Below are positions 54,243 to 63,742 of a stretch of DNA of 64,000 nt, one piece after another. The notes beneath the pieces are model-generated. The model saw only the letters and a program-made list of their open reading frames with translations. It did no database searches and was not told the DNA's origin. How positions within the stretch are numbered: position 1 is the stretch's first letter; each line of letters starts with the position of its first letter. Source of the stretch: Cryobacterium melibiosiphilum. GTDB taxonomy: Bacteria > Actinomycetota > Actinomycetes > Actinomycetales > Microbacteriaceae. The DNA is taken from the NCBI RefSeq assembly GCF_003602235.1, contig NZ_QZVS01000093.1, forward strand, positions 1 to 64,000, given 5' to 3'. Both the position numbers and the translations under genes were made by a program.

Positions 54243-54494
54243 ATGGATGCCATGACGACTTCCGCCTCCGATTCCTCGAACGCCACCGACCTGAGCACAC
54301 TCAGCTACGAGCAGGCCCGCGACGAACTCGTGCGCGTGGTCAGCGAGCTGGAGCAGGGATCCAACACCCTCGAGCACTCCCTGGCATTGTGGGAACGCGG
54401 CGAAGCCCTCGCCGGACGCTGCGAAGAATGGCTGATCGGAGCGAAGGCCCGCCTCGACGCGGCTCGCGCCCGCCAGCAGGCCGCCGCCGAATGA
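54243..54494 (+). CDS. xseB: Exodeoxyribonuclease VII small subunit
   Basis: An 83-residue XseB, starting two bases after the xseA stop (ATG 54243, or 54252). The family helix [36 protein letters not shown] is clear. It binds the C-terminal helices of XseA. Its stop overlaps the ATG of the DUF4245 gene. Confidence 0.95.
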   Translation: MDAMTTSASDSSNATDLSTLSYEQARDELVRVVSELEQGSNTLEHSLALWERGEALAGRCEEWLIGAKARLDAARARQQAAAE

Positions 54495-55141
54495 GCCGTT
54501 CCAAGCGCGAGCCCCGCATCGTGGCCGAACTCGGCCGACCCGAAACCCGTGAGGAGACGGCGGAACGCCTCGCCACGGGCTCGCGCAACTATCGGTCGCG
54601 CAAGACCCTGAACAACCTCGTGCTCTCACTGCTGGCGACCCTCGGGCTGGTCCTGGTGATCGTGCTGCTCGTGCCGCGCAACGACAACCCGATCTTGCTC
54701 GACGTGGACTACCAGGCGACGGCGGCGCAACTGCAGACAGCCGTCGACGAACCGCTGCTCAGTCCCGAGCTGCCCTCTGAGTGGCGGGCCAACGCGGCGG
54801 AGTACCGCTCCGGCGGTACCGACGGCGTCTCCGCCTGGTACATCGGGCTGCTGACCCCCGAAAACCAGTTCATCGGCCTCACCCAGGGCTTCGACGCGAA
54901 CCCCACCTGGCTCTCCCAGCAGGTCGGCGACACCCCCGTCTCCCAGACCCTGATGATCGAGGGCGTGCAGTGGGACGTCTACGTGAACCCCGCCACGAGC
55001 GACCAGGGCAACTTCGAGTACGCCCTCGTCACCGCGGCCGGTGACAGCACCTACCTGCTGCTCGGCACCGCCGACCCCGCCGAATTCGCCGAACTCGCCC
55101 GGCTCTCGTCCCCCACGATCCTGGCGAACGACGCCTCGTGA
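54491..55141 (+). CDS. DUF4245 membrane-anchored protein
   Basis: A 216-residue protein with a basic N-terminal tail, one membrane helix (about residues 42-62, [22 protein letters not shown]) and an extracytoplasmic domain of the DUF4245 type ([30 protein letters not shown]). This family regularly follows xseB in Actinobacteria; its role is unknown. ATGA overlap with xseB and GTGA overlap with the carbonic anhydrase gene indicate one operon. Confidence 0.88.
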   Translation: MSRSKREPRIVAELGRPETREETAERLATGSRNYRSRKTLNNLVLSLLATLGLVLVIVLLVPRNDNPILLDVDYQATAAQLQTAVDEPLLSPELPSEWRANAAEYRSGGTDGVSAWYIGLLTPENQFIGLTQGFDANPTWLSQQVGDTPVSQTLMIEGVQWDVYVNPATSDQGNFEYALVTAAGDSTYLLLGTADPAEFAELARLSSPTILANDAS

Positions 55142-55806
55142 CCCCCCTCGCATCCGCCGGGCCCACGGGCGCTGACCTGCCCACGCCGGCCGAAGCTTGG
55201 CAGGACCTGGTCGACGGCAACCACCGCTTCGTGACCGGTGCGCCCCGGCACCGGGCCGACGTCGACCGCCGCGCCGAACTCACCCACAAGCAGACGCCCC
55301 ACGCCGCACTCTTCGGGTGCAGCGACTCGCGGCTCGCGGCCGAGATCATCTTCGACCAGGGCCTCGGTGACCTCTTCGTGATTCGGAACGCCGGCCAGAT
55401 CATCTCCACCTCGGTGCTCGGCTCGCTCGAATACGCCGTGGCGGTGCTGCACGTGCCGCTCATCCTGGTGCTCGGTCACGACGAGTGCGGCGCCGTGCGG
55501 GCCGCCATCGACTCCCAGGCCGAGGATGCCACGCCCCTGCCGCCGCACATCGGCCACATCATCTCCAAGATCATCCCGGCCGTGCGCCGGGTCAGCGGCG
55601 TGGCGGATGCCGCGTTCGTCGTTCCTGAGACCGTGGATGCGGCATCCGTCGGCCGCGAACACCTGCGAGACACGGTCGCCGAACTGCTCGAGCGGTCGGA
55701 GATCATCAGCGACGCCATCGCAGACGGTACATTGGCTATCGTCGGCGCGAATTACCGGCTGGCCCAAGGCCAGGCCGACCCCAACATCGTCGTGGGAGTG
55801 ATCTAG
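55138..55806 (+). CDS. Beta-class carbonic anhydrase
   Basis: A 222-residue zinc enzyme interconverting CO2 and bicarbonate. Zinc ligands lie in [12 protein letters not shown] (Cys and the Asp-Ser-Arg dyad) and [11 protein letters not shown] (His and Cys); FVIRNAGQI is also typical. The GTG at 55138 overlaps the DUF4245 stop. It is fourth in xseA-xseB-DUF4245-CA and about 75 bases ahead of fumC. Confidence 0.94.
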   Translation: MTPLASAGPTGADLPTPAEAWQDLVDGNHRFVTGAPRHRADVDRRAELTHKQTPHAALFGCSDSRLAAEIIFDQGLGDLFVIRNAGQIISTSVLGSLEYAVAVLHVPLILVLGHDECGAVRAAIDSQAEDATPLPPHIGHIISKIIPAVRRVSGVADAAFVVPETVDAASVGREHLRDTVAELLERSEIISDAIADGTLAIVGANYRLAQGQADPNIVVGVI

Positions 55807-55882
55807 GCCTTCGGGCTATTCTTCCGCGCTGCAGATAGAGCACGACTTCATTAGGTATGACTTCATACAGCACCGAAAGGGA

Positions 55883-57307
55883 ATGCACACAGTGGTGGAC
55901 AACTCTGAAAACGCCGGTTACCGGATCGAACACGACACGATGGGAGAGGTGCGGGTTCCGAGTGCCGCCCTCTACGGGGCCCAGACGCAGCGCGCCGTCG
56001 AAAACTTCCCGATCTCCGGCTCCACGCTGGAATCCGCACAGATCGCAGCCCTCGCCCGCATCAAGAAGTCCGCGGCCCTCGCCAACGCCCAGCTCGGCGT
56101 TCTCGACAACGCGATTGCCCAGGCGATCGCCGCGGCCGCCGACGAGGTCATCACCGGCAAGTACGACTCCGAGTTCCCGATCGACGTCTACCAGACGGGC
56201 AGCGGAACCTCCTCGAACATGAACATGAACGAGGTCATCGCGACCCTCGCGACCCGGTCGCTCGGCAGCGCCGTGCACCCCAACGACCACGTCAACGCGA
56301 GCCAGTCCTCCAACGACGTGTTCCCCACGTCGGTGCACATCGCCGTCACGAGCGCGCTCATCGACGAGCTCATCCCCTCGCTCGACCACCTCGCCGTCGC
56401 CCTCGAGACCAAGGCCGAACTGTGGAAAGAGGCCGTCAAGGCCGGCCGCACCCACCTGATGGACGCAACCCCGGTCACCCTGGGCCAGGAGTTCGGCGGC
56501 TACGCCCGCCAGGTGCGCCTCGGCATCGAGCGCATCCGCACCGCGCTCCCCCGCATCTCCGAGGTTCCCCTCGGCGGCACCGCGGTCGGCACCGGCATCA
56601 ACACGCCCGCCGGTTTCCCGCAGCTCGTCATCGAACTGCTCGTCACCGAGACCGAACTGCCGATCACCGAAGCCCGCGACCACTTCGAGGCGCAGGCCAA
56701 CCGCGACGGCCTCGTCGACGCATCCGGTGCCCTGCGCACCATCGCCGTGAGCCTCACCAAGATCTGCAACGACCTGCGCTGGATGGGCTCCGGCCCGAAC
56801 ACGGGCTTCGGCGAGATCAACATCCCCGACCTGCAGCCGGGCTCCTCGATCATGCCCGGCAAGGTCAACCCGGTCATCCCCGAGGCCGTGCTCATGGTCT
56901 GCTCGCGAGTCATCGGCAACGACGCCACCATCGCCTGGTCGGGCGCCTCGGGCTCGTTCGAGCTCAACGTCGCCATCCCGGTGATGGGCACCGCACTGCT
57001 CGAGTCGATCCGCCTGCTCAGCAACGCCACCCGCGTGCTCGCCGACAAGACCGTCGACGGCCTCGTCGCCAACGTCGAGCACGCGCGTGCCCTCGCCGAG
57101 AAGTCCCCGTCGATCGTCACGCCCCTCAACCGGGTCATCGGCTACGAAGCCGCCGCCAAGGTCGCCAAGAAGGCCGTCGCCGACGGCCTCACCGTGCGCG
57201 AGTCGGTCATCGCCCTCGGCCACGTCGAGCGCGGCGACCTCACGCTCGAGCAGCTGGACAGCGCTCTCGACGTGCTCTCGATGACGCGTCCCCCGCAGAA
57301 GAAGTAG
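55883..57307 (+). CDS. fumC: Class II fumarate hydratase
   Basis: A 474-residue fumarase of the TCA cycle. Landmarks are the N-terminal [21 protein letters not shown], substrate-binding [33 protein letters not shown] and the signature [17 protein letters not shown]. An ATG at 55883 and a GTG at 55892 are both possible starts. A long perfect hairpin follows. Confidence 0.97.
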   Translation: MHTVVDNSENAGYRIEHDTMGEVRVPSAALYGAQTQRAVENFPISGSTLESAQIAALARIKKSAALANAQLGVLDNAIAQAIAAAADEVITGKYDSEFPIDVYQTGSGTSSNMNMNEVIATLATRSLGSAVHPNDHVNASQSSNDVFPTSVHIAVTSALIDELIPSLDHLAVALETKAELWKEAVKAGRTHLMDATPVTLGQEFGGYARQVRLGIERIRTALPRISEVPLGGTAVGTGINTPAGFPQLVIELLVTETELPITEARDHFEAQANRDGLVDASGALRTIAVSLTKICNDLRWMGSGPNTGFGEINIPDLQPGSSIMPGKVNPVIPEAVLMVCSRVIGNDATIAWSGASGSFELNVAIPVMGTALLESIRLLSNATRVLADKTVDGLVANVEHARALAEKSPSIVTPLNRVIGYEAAAKVAKKAVADGLTVRESVIALGHVERGDLTLEQLDSALDVLSMTRPPQKK

Positions 57308-57445
57308 CGCGCCGCCAACACGAGCAAACTACGGCTGCGCCCGGACGGCACCGTTTCCGCCCGCGCAACCGCCGCTTGCCCCTCCCCTCCCTGAGGTGGG
57401 GGGCACAGCGCCGCGGCTGCGGATTATTCGCGGGGTGTCGAGTTA

Positions 57446-57500
57446 TGAGGAGAAGGGATGGACCCCGGGCGCTTTATCCGGGGTCCATCCCTTCTCCTCA
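57446..57500. terminator. Long perfect hairpin between convergent fumC and phoH
   Basis: The arms 57446-57468 and 57478-57500 are perfect 23-bp reverse complements around a nine-base loop. It lies between converging stops (57307 and 57560). In the plus reading it is followed by TTGTTTG and in the minus reading by ATAACTCG, so it can serve as a terminator in both directions. The stem is purine-rich on one strand (GAGGAGAAGGGATGGA). Confidence 0.75.
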
Positions 57501-57559
57501 TTGTTTGAGCTGAGGAGCGAATGATTCGCCGCCACGGCGACCATCTCACTCCTCAAGAA

Positions 57560-58909
57560 CTACAGAACCTCGTTGCCCTCCAGCATTTCGGTGACGAGCG
57601 CCGCAATCGCGCTGCGCTCCGAACGGGTCAGGGTCATGTGCGCAAACAGCGGATGTCCCTTCAGCGTCTCGATGACCGACGCGACCCCGTCGAACCGGCC
57701 CACACGCAGGTTGTCGCGCTGCGCCACGTCGTGGGTGAGCACCACCCGCGAGTTCTGCCCGATGCGGCTCAGCACCGTGAGCAGTACGTTGCGTTCGAGC
57801 GACTGGGCCTCGTCCACAATGACGAAGGCGTCGTGCAGGGACCGACCGCGGATGTGCGTCAGCGGCAAGACCTCGAGGATTCCCCGCTCCAGCACCTCTT
57901 CGAGCACGTTCTCGGAGACCAGCGCGCCGAGGGTGTCGAACACCGCCTGGGCCCAGGGGCCCATCTTCTCGCCCTGGTCGCCCGGCAGAAACCCGAGTTC
58001 CTGGCCGCCGACCGCGTAGAGCGGGCGGAAGACCATGATCTTGCGGTACTGCTGGCGCTCGAGCACCGCCTCGAGGCCGGCGCAGAGAGCCAGCGCTGAC
58101 TTGCCCGTGCCGGCGCGGCCGCCGAGCGAGAGGATGCCGATGCTCGGGTCGAGCAGCAGGTCGATCGCGAGGCGCTGCTCGGCCGAGCGTCCGTGCAGGC
58201 CGAAGACGTCGCGGTCGCCGCGTACGAGCTTGAGTTCACCCTTGCCGGTCACCCGGCCGAGGGCCGAACCCCGGTCGGAGTGGATCACGAGGCCCGTGTT
58301 GATGGGCATGTCCTGCACGAGGCGGGTGGTGAGCAGCTCTTTGGCGTAGAGATCGCTGACCTGCTCCGCGCTCAGGGTGATCTCGTCCATGCCCGTCCAA
58401 CCGGAGTCGACGGCGAGCTCGTGCCGGTACTCATCGGCCGCGAGGCCGAGCGAGGCGGCTTTCACCCGCAAGGGCAGGTCCTTGGACACCACGGTGACCA
58501 GCATGCCGTCGTTGGCGAGGTTGAGGGCGACCGCGAGGATGCGGGAGTCGTTGTCGTTCAGTTGCAGACCCGACGGCAGGACCGACATGTTCGAGTGGTT
58601 GAGTTCGACGCGCAGGGTGCCGCCCTCGCCGACGGGAATCGGAAAGTCGAGGCGTTCGTGTTTCAGCCGCAGTTCATCGAGGTTGCGCAGAGCCTGGCGG
58701 GCGAAATACCCGATCTCCGGGTCGTTCCGCTTGGATTCCAGCTCGCTGATGACCACGACCGGCAGCACGACGGCATGCTCGGCGAAACGGAAAATCGCTT
58801 TCGGATCAGAGAGCAGTACCGAGGTATCGAGCACGAAGGTGCGCTCTGCTTGTTCAACGGACGAATCCGCTCGGGCTGCGCTCTGGTAGTCAGTTCGGTT
58901 AGCGGTCAC
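57560..58909 (-). CDS. PIN-PhoH family ATPase (PhoH2 type)
   Basis: About 449 residues, GTG start at 58909. An N-terminal PIN-type nuclease domain (about 20-165, [19 protein letters not shown] with its first acidic residue) is followed by a C-terminal PhoH ATPase (Walker [14 protein letters not shown], Walker [15 protein letters not shown]). Mycobacterial PhoH2 of this layout is an RNA helicase/ribonuclease related to toxin-antitoxin systems. No separate antitoxin-like gene is obvious next to it; the upstream 242 bases carry no small gene I can support. Confidence 0.92.
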   Translation of the reverse strand: MTANRTDYQSAARADSSVEQAERTFVLDTSVLLSDPKAIFRFAEHAVVLPVVVISELESKRNDPEIGYFARQALRNLDELRLKHERLDFPIPVGEGGTLRVELNHSNMSVLPSGLQLNDNDSRILAVALNLANDGMLVTVVSKDLPLRVKAASLGLAADEYRHELAVDSGWTGMDEITLSAEQVSDLYAKELLTTRLVQDMPINTGLVIHSDRGSALGRVTGKGELKLVRGDRDVFGLHGRSAEQRLAIDLLLDPSIGILSLGGRAGTGKSALALCAGLEAVLERQQYRKIMVFRPLYAVGGQELGFLPGDQGEKMGPWAQAVFDTLGALVSENVLEEVLERGILEVLPLTHIRGRSLHDAFVIVDEAQSLERNVLLTVLSRIGQNSRVVLTHDVAQRDNLRVGRFDGVASVIETLKGHPLFAHMTLTRSERSAIAALVTEMLEGNEVL

Positions 58910-59118
58910 AACCACTCCCACCCTGCGCCGGCTGGCGCGAATTTTCACTTGGCGAGCCGGCCACTCAGAGCGTCCCAATCAGGGCTTCGAGCCGTACGTA
59001 GGTGGCCGTCTCGATCAGATCTCATATCCGATGAGCGCCACGCTACGTCTCACGGCTGGAGAAAGGAAGAGGACACGCCCGTGGCAATGTGTTGTTAACC
59101 TGACGTTTCCGGGCCCCG

Positions 59119-59135
59119 GCCCCCGATTTGGGGGC
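59119..59135 (-). terminator. Short GC-rich hairpin after PLP enzyme gene
   Basis: GCCCCC / GGGGGC with a five-base loop lies just past the stop of the PLP enzyme gene (59152). No T-run follows, so this is a weak terminator call. Confidence 0.4.
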
Positions 59136-59151
59136 ACCGCCGGAGGGCTTT

Positions 59152-60327
59152 TCAGTAACTCGCCGCGGTGGAATACGAGGTGAACGCCGCCCGGACCATG
59201 TCGACGGTCTCGCCCGGGAGCTCGGCGTGCACGCTGAGTCGCACGGTACCGCCGCGCACCGTCACGGTCACGCCGTGGTTGTGCAGGGAGGCGCTCAGAA
59301 GCGTCAGGAGTTCCCGCGGTGGGTCGAGCACCACAATGCCGGCGCGCTCGCGTTCGTCGCGGGAGGAGAGCACCGGTACCGCGTACTCATCGGCGAGGTC
59401 GATCAGCTGGCTCACGTTGTCGGCCACGGCCGCGTCGATCTGTGGCACGCCCACCGCATTTATCTCATCGAGGGCGGCCGCGAACCGGGCGTGGGCGATC
59501 GCGTCGCCGTTGCTCACCTGGAATGCTCCGGCTCCCGCGGCGGGCCTGGTGATGACGTCCCAGGGGTCACCGCCGTCTTCGCCCGTCTCGGCCCCGGCGA
59601 AACCCGAGAACACCGGCACCAGGCGCTCGAGGGCCCGGTCGCTCAGCGCGAGGAATCCGGTGCCCCAGCCCGCGCGCATCCATTTCTGGCCGCCGGTGGC
59701 GACCACGTCGGCGACCTCCCAGGGGGCGTCGACGACTCCGAAGCCCTGGATGGCGTCGACGATGAGCAGCCGATCTCCGATCACCTGACGGATGCCGTCC
59801 AGATCGACCCGAAACCCGGTGCGGGAATCGACCAGGCAGACCGCCACGGCAGCGACGGATTCGGTGAGCTGGTCCCGGATTAGTCCCGGTGTCACCCGGC
59901 CGTGGTCGGAGCTGGCATCGAACCACAGCGGGGTGACGACGTGCAGGGCTTCGGCGGCTCGCGCCGCGGCGAAGGGCAGGCTCGGAAAGTCCGCGGGAGA
60001 GAGCAGCACCTCTCCGGTCAGGCCGAATAGGGCGTGCATGAGCCCGGTCGTGGTGTTGGGCTGCAGGGCGATCTGGTCGCCGCGAAACCCGGTGGCGTGG
60101 GAGACCGCCGAGATCGCCCGCTCCTGCTGGTGGTCGAGGTCGTCGAGGCTGCCGAAACGGGCCCGGGAGAGCAGGTCGGTCTGGCCGAGAGTCTCCGCGA
60201 CCACCGTCGCCGAAAGCGGTCCAACCCGGCCAAAGTCGAGGTAACCGGGTTCTTCGAGGAACCCGCTGCGGTAGGTGGCGAGAGCGGCCTGCGCTGCGGC
60301 ATCCCCTGCCGGTCGTTTTCTGGGCAC
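59152..60327 (-). CDS. Aminotransferase class V-fold PLP-dependent enzyme
   Basis: A 391-residue fold-type I PLP enzyme resembling class V aminotransferases/cysteine desulfurases. The PLP lysine is probably in VVATGGQKWMRAGWGTGF, and the cofactor aspartate in LLIVDAIQGFGVV. The substrate is unknown; there is no obvious desulfurase cysteine loop. GTG at 60327 lies one base after the uppS stop (TAGGGTG), so it is tightly coupled to uppS. Confidence 0.87.
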   Translation of the reverse strand: MPRKRPAGDAAAQAALATYRSGFLEEPGYLDFGRVGPLSATVVAETLGQTDLLSRARFGSLDDLDHQQERAISAVSHATGFRGDQIALQPNTTTGLMHALFGLTGEVLLSPADFPSLPFAAARAAEALHVVTPLWFDASSDHGRVTPGLIRDQLTESVAAVAVCLVDSRTGFRVDLDGIRQVIGDRLLIVDAIQGFGVVDAPWEVADVVATGGQKWMRAGWGTGFLALSDRALERLVPVFSGFAGAETGEDGGDPWDVITRPAAGAGAFQVSNGDAIAHARFAAALDEINAVGVPQIDAAVADNVSQLIDLADEYAVPVLSSRDERERAGIVVLDPPRELLTLLSASLHNHGVTVTVRGGTVRLSVHAELPGETVDMVRAAFTSYSTAASY

Positions 60328-60328
60328 C

Positions 60329-61114
60329 CTAACCGCCGTACCGACGCTGGCGCTTCGCGAAGTCGCGCAGCGCACGCAGAAAGTCGACCTGGCGCAGGTC
60401 GGGGCCGAGCGCCTCGACGAAGTAGAACTCGCTGTGCGCACTCTGCCACAGCATGAAGTCGCTCAGGCGCTGCTCACCCGACGTGCGGATGACCAGGTCG
60501 GGGTCGGGCTGGCCGGTCGTGTACAGGTGCTGGCCGATGAGTTCGGGCGTGAGCGTGGCGGCCAGGTCCTCGAGGGTGCCGCCTTCGAGCAGGTGCATCG
60601 CCACGATGCTGCGCATGGCATCGGTGATCTCGGTGCGTCCGCCATAGCCGACGGCGAGGTTGACGTGCAGGCCGCGCTGGGCACTCGTCCGCGCCTCAGC
60701 GGCGTCGAGGGAGGCGACCAGAGGATCAGGCAGGCAGGCTTTGGCGCCGACCTGCTGCACCCGCCAGTCGCGGTAGTGGGACAGGTCTTCGGCGAGTTCC
60801 GCGATGATCTCGAACAGGTCGGACAGTTCTTCGGACTCGCGGTTGGTGAGGTTATCGGCCGAGAGCAGGTACAGCGTGACCGTCTTGATGCCCAGGTCGT
60901 CACACCACTCGAGAAATTCACGCATTTTCGCCGCGCCGGCGCGATGACCGTGCGAGACCGAGTCGAGGCCAAGCTGGCGCGCCCAGCGCCGATTGCCGTC
61001 GATGATCATGGCAACGTGCCGGGGAACGTTGTCACGGGTCAGTCCGCGCCGCAAACGGCGCTGGTACAGCCCGTAGAGGATGCCCCGCGCGAGCGGGACC
61101 TGCGGTTTCTTCAC
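60329..61114 (-). CDS. uppS: Isoprenyl transferase (cis-prenyl diphosphate synthase)
   Basis: A 261-residue cis-prenyltransferase. HVAMIIDGNRRWARQLG holds the catalytic Asp and the FARM-like motif; SHGHRAGAAKMREFLEWC, TLYLLSADNLTNR and the C-terminal DLVIRTSGEQRLSDFMLWQSAHSEFYF are conserved. It makes polyprenyl diphosphates that become carriers for cell wall synthesis. It is the first gene of a pair with the PLP enzyme and diverges from the hemolysin III gene. Confidence 0.96.
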   Translation of the reverse strand: MKKPQVPLARGILYGLYQRRLRRGLTRDNVPRHVAMIIDGNRRWARQLGLDSVSHGHRAGAAKMREFLEWCDDLGIKTVTLYLLSADNLTNRESEELSDLFEIIAELAEDLSHYRDWRVQQVGAKACLPDPLVASLDAAEARTSAQRGLHVNLAVGYGGRTEITDAMRSIVAMHLLEGGTLEDLAATLTPELIGQHLYTTGQPDPDLVIRTSGEQRLSDFMLWQSAHSEFYFVEALGPDLRQVDFLRALRDFAKRQRRYGG

Positions 61115-61205
61115 ACAGTCACGCTAGTACACGCGGAGACCGAACCCCGCAGCGAGCGGTGACGGCAGCATGAACGACCGCCCTCCAACGTCGTAGTCTT
61201 GCAGC

Positions 61206-61907
61206 ATGTCAACCGAGGATTCCAGCACGCACCTGCCGCTGATCGAAGCGGCCGACGCCCACCCCGAGGAGGTCAAGCCGACCTGGCGCGGCTGGATCCA
61301 CGCCGGCACCTTCCCGGTCACCATCGTGGCCGGCATCGTGCTGCTCATCGTCGCCGACGGGCCGGCCGCGAAGTGGAGTTCGTTCGTCTTCGTGCTGAGC
61401 TCGATGCTGCTGTTCGGCAACTCAGCGCTTTACCACCGCTTCAATTGGAAGCCGCGCACCCGAATCATTCTCAAGCGGATCGACCACGCCAACATTTTTC
61501 TGCTCATCGCCGGGTCGTACACGCCGATCACCGTGCTCGCCCTGCCTCCGGAGAAGGCGACGCTGCTGCTCTGGATCGTCTGGGGCGGCGCCGTGCTCGG
61601 CATCGCGTTCCGGGTGTTCTGGATCCACGCGCCGCGCTGGCTGTACGTGCCGCTGTATCTGCTGCTGAGTTATGGCGCGCTGATCTTCATCGTCGACTTC
61701 TTCGCCGCGAACGCCGTCATGATGACGCTGATCCTGGTCGGCGGGCTGTGTTACACCGTGGGAGCCGTCGTCTACGGCCTCAAGAAGCCCAACCCGGTGC
61801 CGGGCGTCTTCGGGTTCCACGAGATCTTCCACACGCTCACGGTCGTCGCGTTCCTCTGCCACTTCACGGCCATTACAATGATCGCCGTGAATCCGCTCTA
61901 CCCGTAA
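61206..61907 (+). CDS. Hemolysin III / PAQR-family membrane protein
   Basis: A 233-residue protein with seven predicted helices. Conserved metal-binding positions of the family are seen in LLFGNSALYHRFNW, IDHANIFLLIAGSYTP and the C-terminal FGFHEIFHTLTVVAFLCHFTAI. The role in bacteria is uncertain (membrane homeostasis); the hemolysin name is historical. Monocistronic, diverging from uppS. Confidence 0.93.
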   Translation: MSTEDSSTHLPLIEAADAHPEEVKPTWRGWIHAGTFPVTIVAGIVLLIVADGPAAKWSSFVFVLSSMLLFGNSALYHRFNWKPRTRIILKRIDHANIFLLIAGSYTPITVLALPPEKATLLLWIVWGGAVLGIAFRVFWIHAPRWLYVPLYLLLSYGALIFIVDFFAANAVMMTLILVGGLCYTVGAVVYGLKKPNPVPGVFGFHEIFHTLTVVAFLCHFTAITMIAVNPLYP

Positions 61908-61922
61908 GGGCCGGTGCCGGAG

Positions 61923-62201
61923 CTACTCCGGTTTGGTGTCGCCTCGGGTGTCGCCTCGGGTGTCGTCTTTGGCGGCGACTTCGGCCTCGAGGCGTTCCTT
62001 GATCTCCGACCGGTAAGTGGTGCGACGAATGCGACGCACCATGTCGAATCCGAGCAGGATCGTGGCCGCGGCCACGAGAAAGATCGCTGCGAAGCCGATC
62101 GGGCCGGGCGTGACCGTGTTCGGGTCGAGGTCAGACCCGGGTGAGTTCTGCAGCACGAAGGTCGCTGCGGCGAACACGGGCGCGGTGACCGAGGCGATCA
62201 T
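61923..62201 (-). CDS. Small single-pass membrane protein
   Basis: A 92-residue protein with an N-terminal hydrophobic stretch, one clear membrane helix (PIGFAAIFLVAAATILLGFDMV, about residues 34-55) and a charged C-terminal tail with the repeated DTRGDTRGDT. No family is recognised with confidence. Its ATG overlaps the mca stop by four bases (ATGA), so it is co-translated with mca; a similar small gene often follows mca in related genomes, by recollection. Confidence 0.75.
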   Translation of the reverse strand: MIASVTAPVFAAATFVLQNSPGSDLDPNTVTPGPIGFAAIFLVAAATILLGFDMVRRIRRTTYRSEIKERLEAEVAAKDDTRGDTRGDTKPE

Positions 62202-63070
62202 GATTCGTCCTGTGCTTCGTCGGTGATGCCGGCGAAGAGGTCGGATTCGGGCATTTCGGTGTCCACCTTTGAGTCAATGAGCTGAAAGTCTTCGTAGGGC
62301 CAGGCCTCGCGTACGAGATCGTTCGGCCAGAAAAAGAAGCTGCTGGTCGGGGCGACCTGGCTGGCATGAGCGCGCAGCGCTGCGTCCCTCGCCTCCAGGA
62401 AGTCCCCGATCGGAACGTGGGTGGTCGCCAACTCCGGGCGATCCTTCATCCATTCCCGGGCTTCGCTGAGCGGTTCGAGCAGCGGAGAATCCGGCTCCTT
62501 CACACTCAGGGCGAGGTACATCGCATCGATGCGTTCAAGGTTGAAGATGCGGTCGTAGTACAGCTTGGACACCTGCCACGGCGCACCGGTGTGTGGGTAC
62601 CGGGCCGGGTCGGCCGCTGCCCGATAGGCCTCGAGCGACACCTCGTGGGTACGAATGTGATCGGGGTGCGGGTAACCGCCGTTTTCGTCATAGGTGATGA
62701 GCACCTGCGGGCGGAACTCCCGGATGATGCGCACGAGCGGTTCCGCCGAGTATTCCAGCGGGATATCGGCAAAAGAGTTCTTCGGCACCGATTTATCGTC
62801 GTTCATGCCCGAGTCCTCGTAACCGAGCCAGCGGTGCTGCACCCCGAGGGCCTGCTGCGCGCGCTTCATCTCCAGGCGGCGGAGGCCAGTCATGTCCCGT
62901 TCGGCCATAACATTGCCGTTTAATTCGTCGTTCAGGATGCTGCCACGCTCACCGCCGGTACAGCTCACGATCAGCACCTCGGCCCCGGCGCTCACGTACG
63001 ACGCGTAGGTCGCGGCCCCCTTGCTCGACTCGTCGTCGGGGTGGGCGTGAACGGCCAGCAGTCGCAACAC
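62198..63070 (-). CDS. mca: Mycothiol S-conjugate amidase
   Basis: A 290-residue zinc amidase of the LmbE/MshB family that cleaves mycothiol S-conjugates during detoxification. Zinc ligands lie in LLAVHAHPDDESSKG and YPHPDHIRTHEV. GTG at 63070 follows GAGGAG by six bases and gives the family length; a longer frame to 63241 would overlap the divergent DUF4307 gene. Its presence implies mycothiol as the main thiol, an actinobacterial trait. Confidence 0.95.
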   Translation of the reverse strand: MLRLLAVHAHPDDESSKGAATYASYVSAGAEVLIVSCTGGERGSILNDELNGNVMAERDMTGLRRLEMKRAQQALGVQHRWLGYEDSGMNDDKSVPKNSFADIPLEYSAEPLVRIIREFRPQVLITYDENGGYPHPDHIRTHEVSLEAYRAAADPARYPHTGAPWQVSKLYYDRIFNLERIDAMYLALSVKEPDSPLLEPLSEAREWMKDRPELATTHVPIGDFLEARDAALRAHASQVAPTSSFFFWPNDLVREAWPYEDFQLIDSKVDTEMPESDLFAGITDEAQDES

Positions 63071-63173
63071 AACGTACTCCTCAGGAATGCCAGATAAACT
63101 TTCCTCAAGCCTAATCCTTGCTGCCTGAGCATCGCGCCGAGGCCCATCGTTCGAACCGGGAGTCCAGTCGCCA

Positions 63174-63626
63174 GTGCCACCCACACCTACCGCCGACACA
63201 CCAACAGCCGCGTCCACCGGGCGCCCTTCTGAGGGCACCACGCTCGAATCACGCTACGGGCGAACGCCGCGCGCTCGCACTCGCGACAAGCGCGCTCTGT
63301 GGGCCCTCGGCGGCGTTTTCGCCGTCGTGCTCACCGCCTGGATCGTCTGGACGGGCCTGGACGGCGCATCCGTCGTCATTGAAGCCAACGACACCCACCA
63401 CAGCATCATCGACGACAACAGCGTCAGCGTCACCTTCGAGGTTTCGATGCCCGTCAACAGCGCGTCGACCTGCGCGGTGCAGGCGCTCAACGAAAGCTTC
63501 ACGGTCATCGGCTGGAAGATCATCGAGCTGCCGCCATCCCCCCAGTACAACCGCTCGTTCACGGAGATTGTGCGCACCACGGAACTTCCGAATACGGGTT
63601 TGATTTACGAGTGCTGGCTGTCCTAA
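63174..63626 (+). CDS. DUF4307 membrane protein
   Basis: A 150-residue protein: a variable N-terminal tail with ESRYGR, one membrane helix (about residues 42-62, ALWALGGVFAVVLTAWIVWTGL) and an extracytoplasmic beta domain with two cysteines. DUF4307 genes sit between mca and greA in many Actinobacteria, as here. Function unknown. GTG start at 63174; a later start closer to the helix is possible. Confidence 0.88.
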   Translation: MPPTPTADTPTAASTGRPSEGTTLESRYGRTPRARTRDKRALWALGGVFAVVLTAWIVWTGLDGASVVIEANDTHHSIIDDNSVSVTFEVSMPVNSASTCAVQALNESFTVIGWKIIELPPSPQYNRSFTEIVRTTELPNTGLIYECWLS

Positions 63627-63637
63627 ACTGTGATATT

Positions 63638-63660
63638 CGCCCTGACGTTGCGTCGGGGCG
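63638..63660 (+). promoter_or_regulatory. Hairpin between DUF4307 gene and greA
   Basis: CGCCCTGACG / CGTCGGGGCG with a TTG loop pairs fully with one T-G wobble. It starts 12 bases after the DUF4307 stop. There is no T-run, so it might be a terminator, an attenuator or part of the greA leader. Confidence 0.4.
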
Positions 63661-63742
63661 TCAACTATATCTGCGGGCCGGGCGCCAACTGGCGCACTTG
63701 CGCGGCCATTGACGCGGAGCAGCAGAACGGAGGAGATCTACC

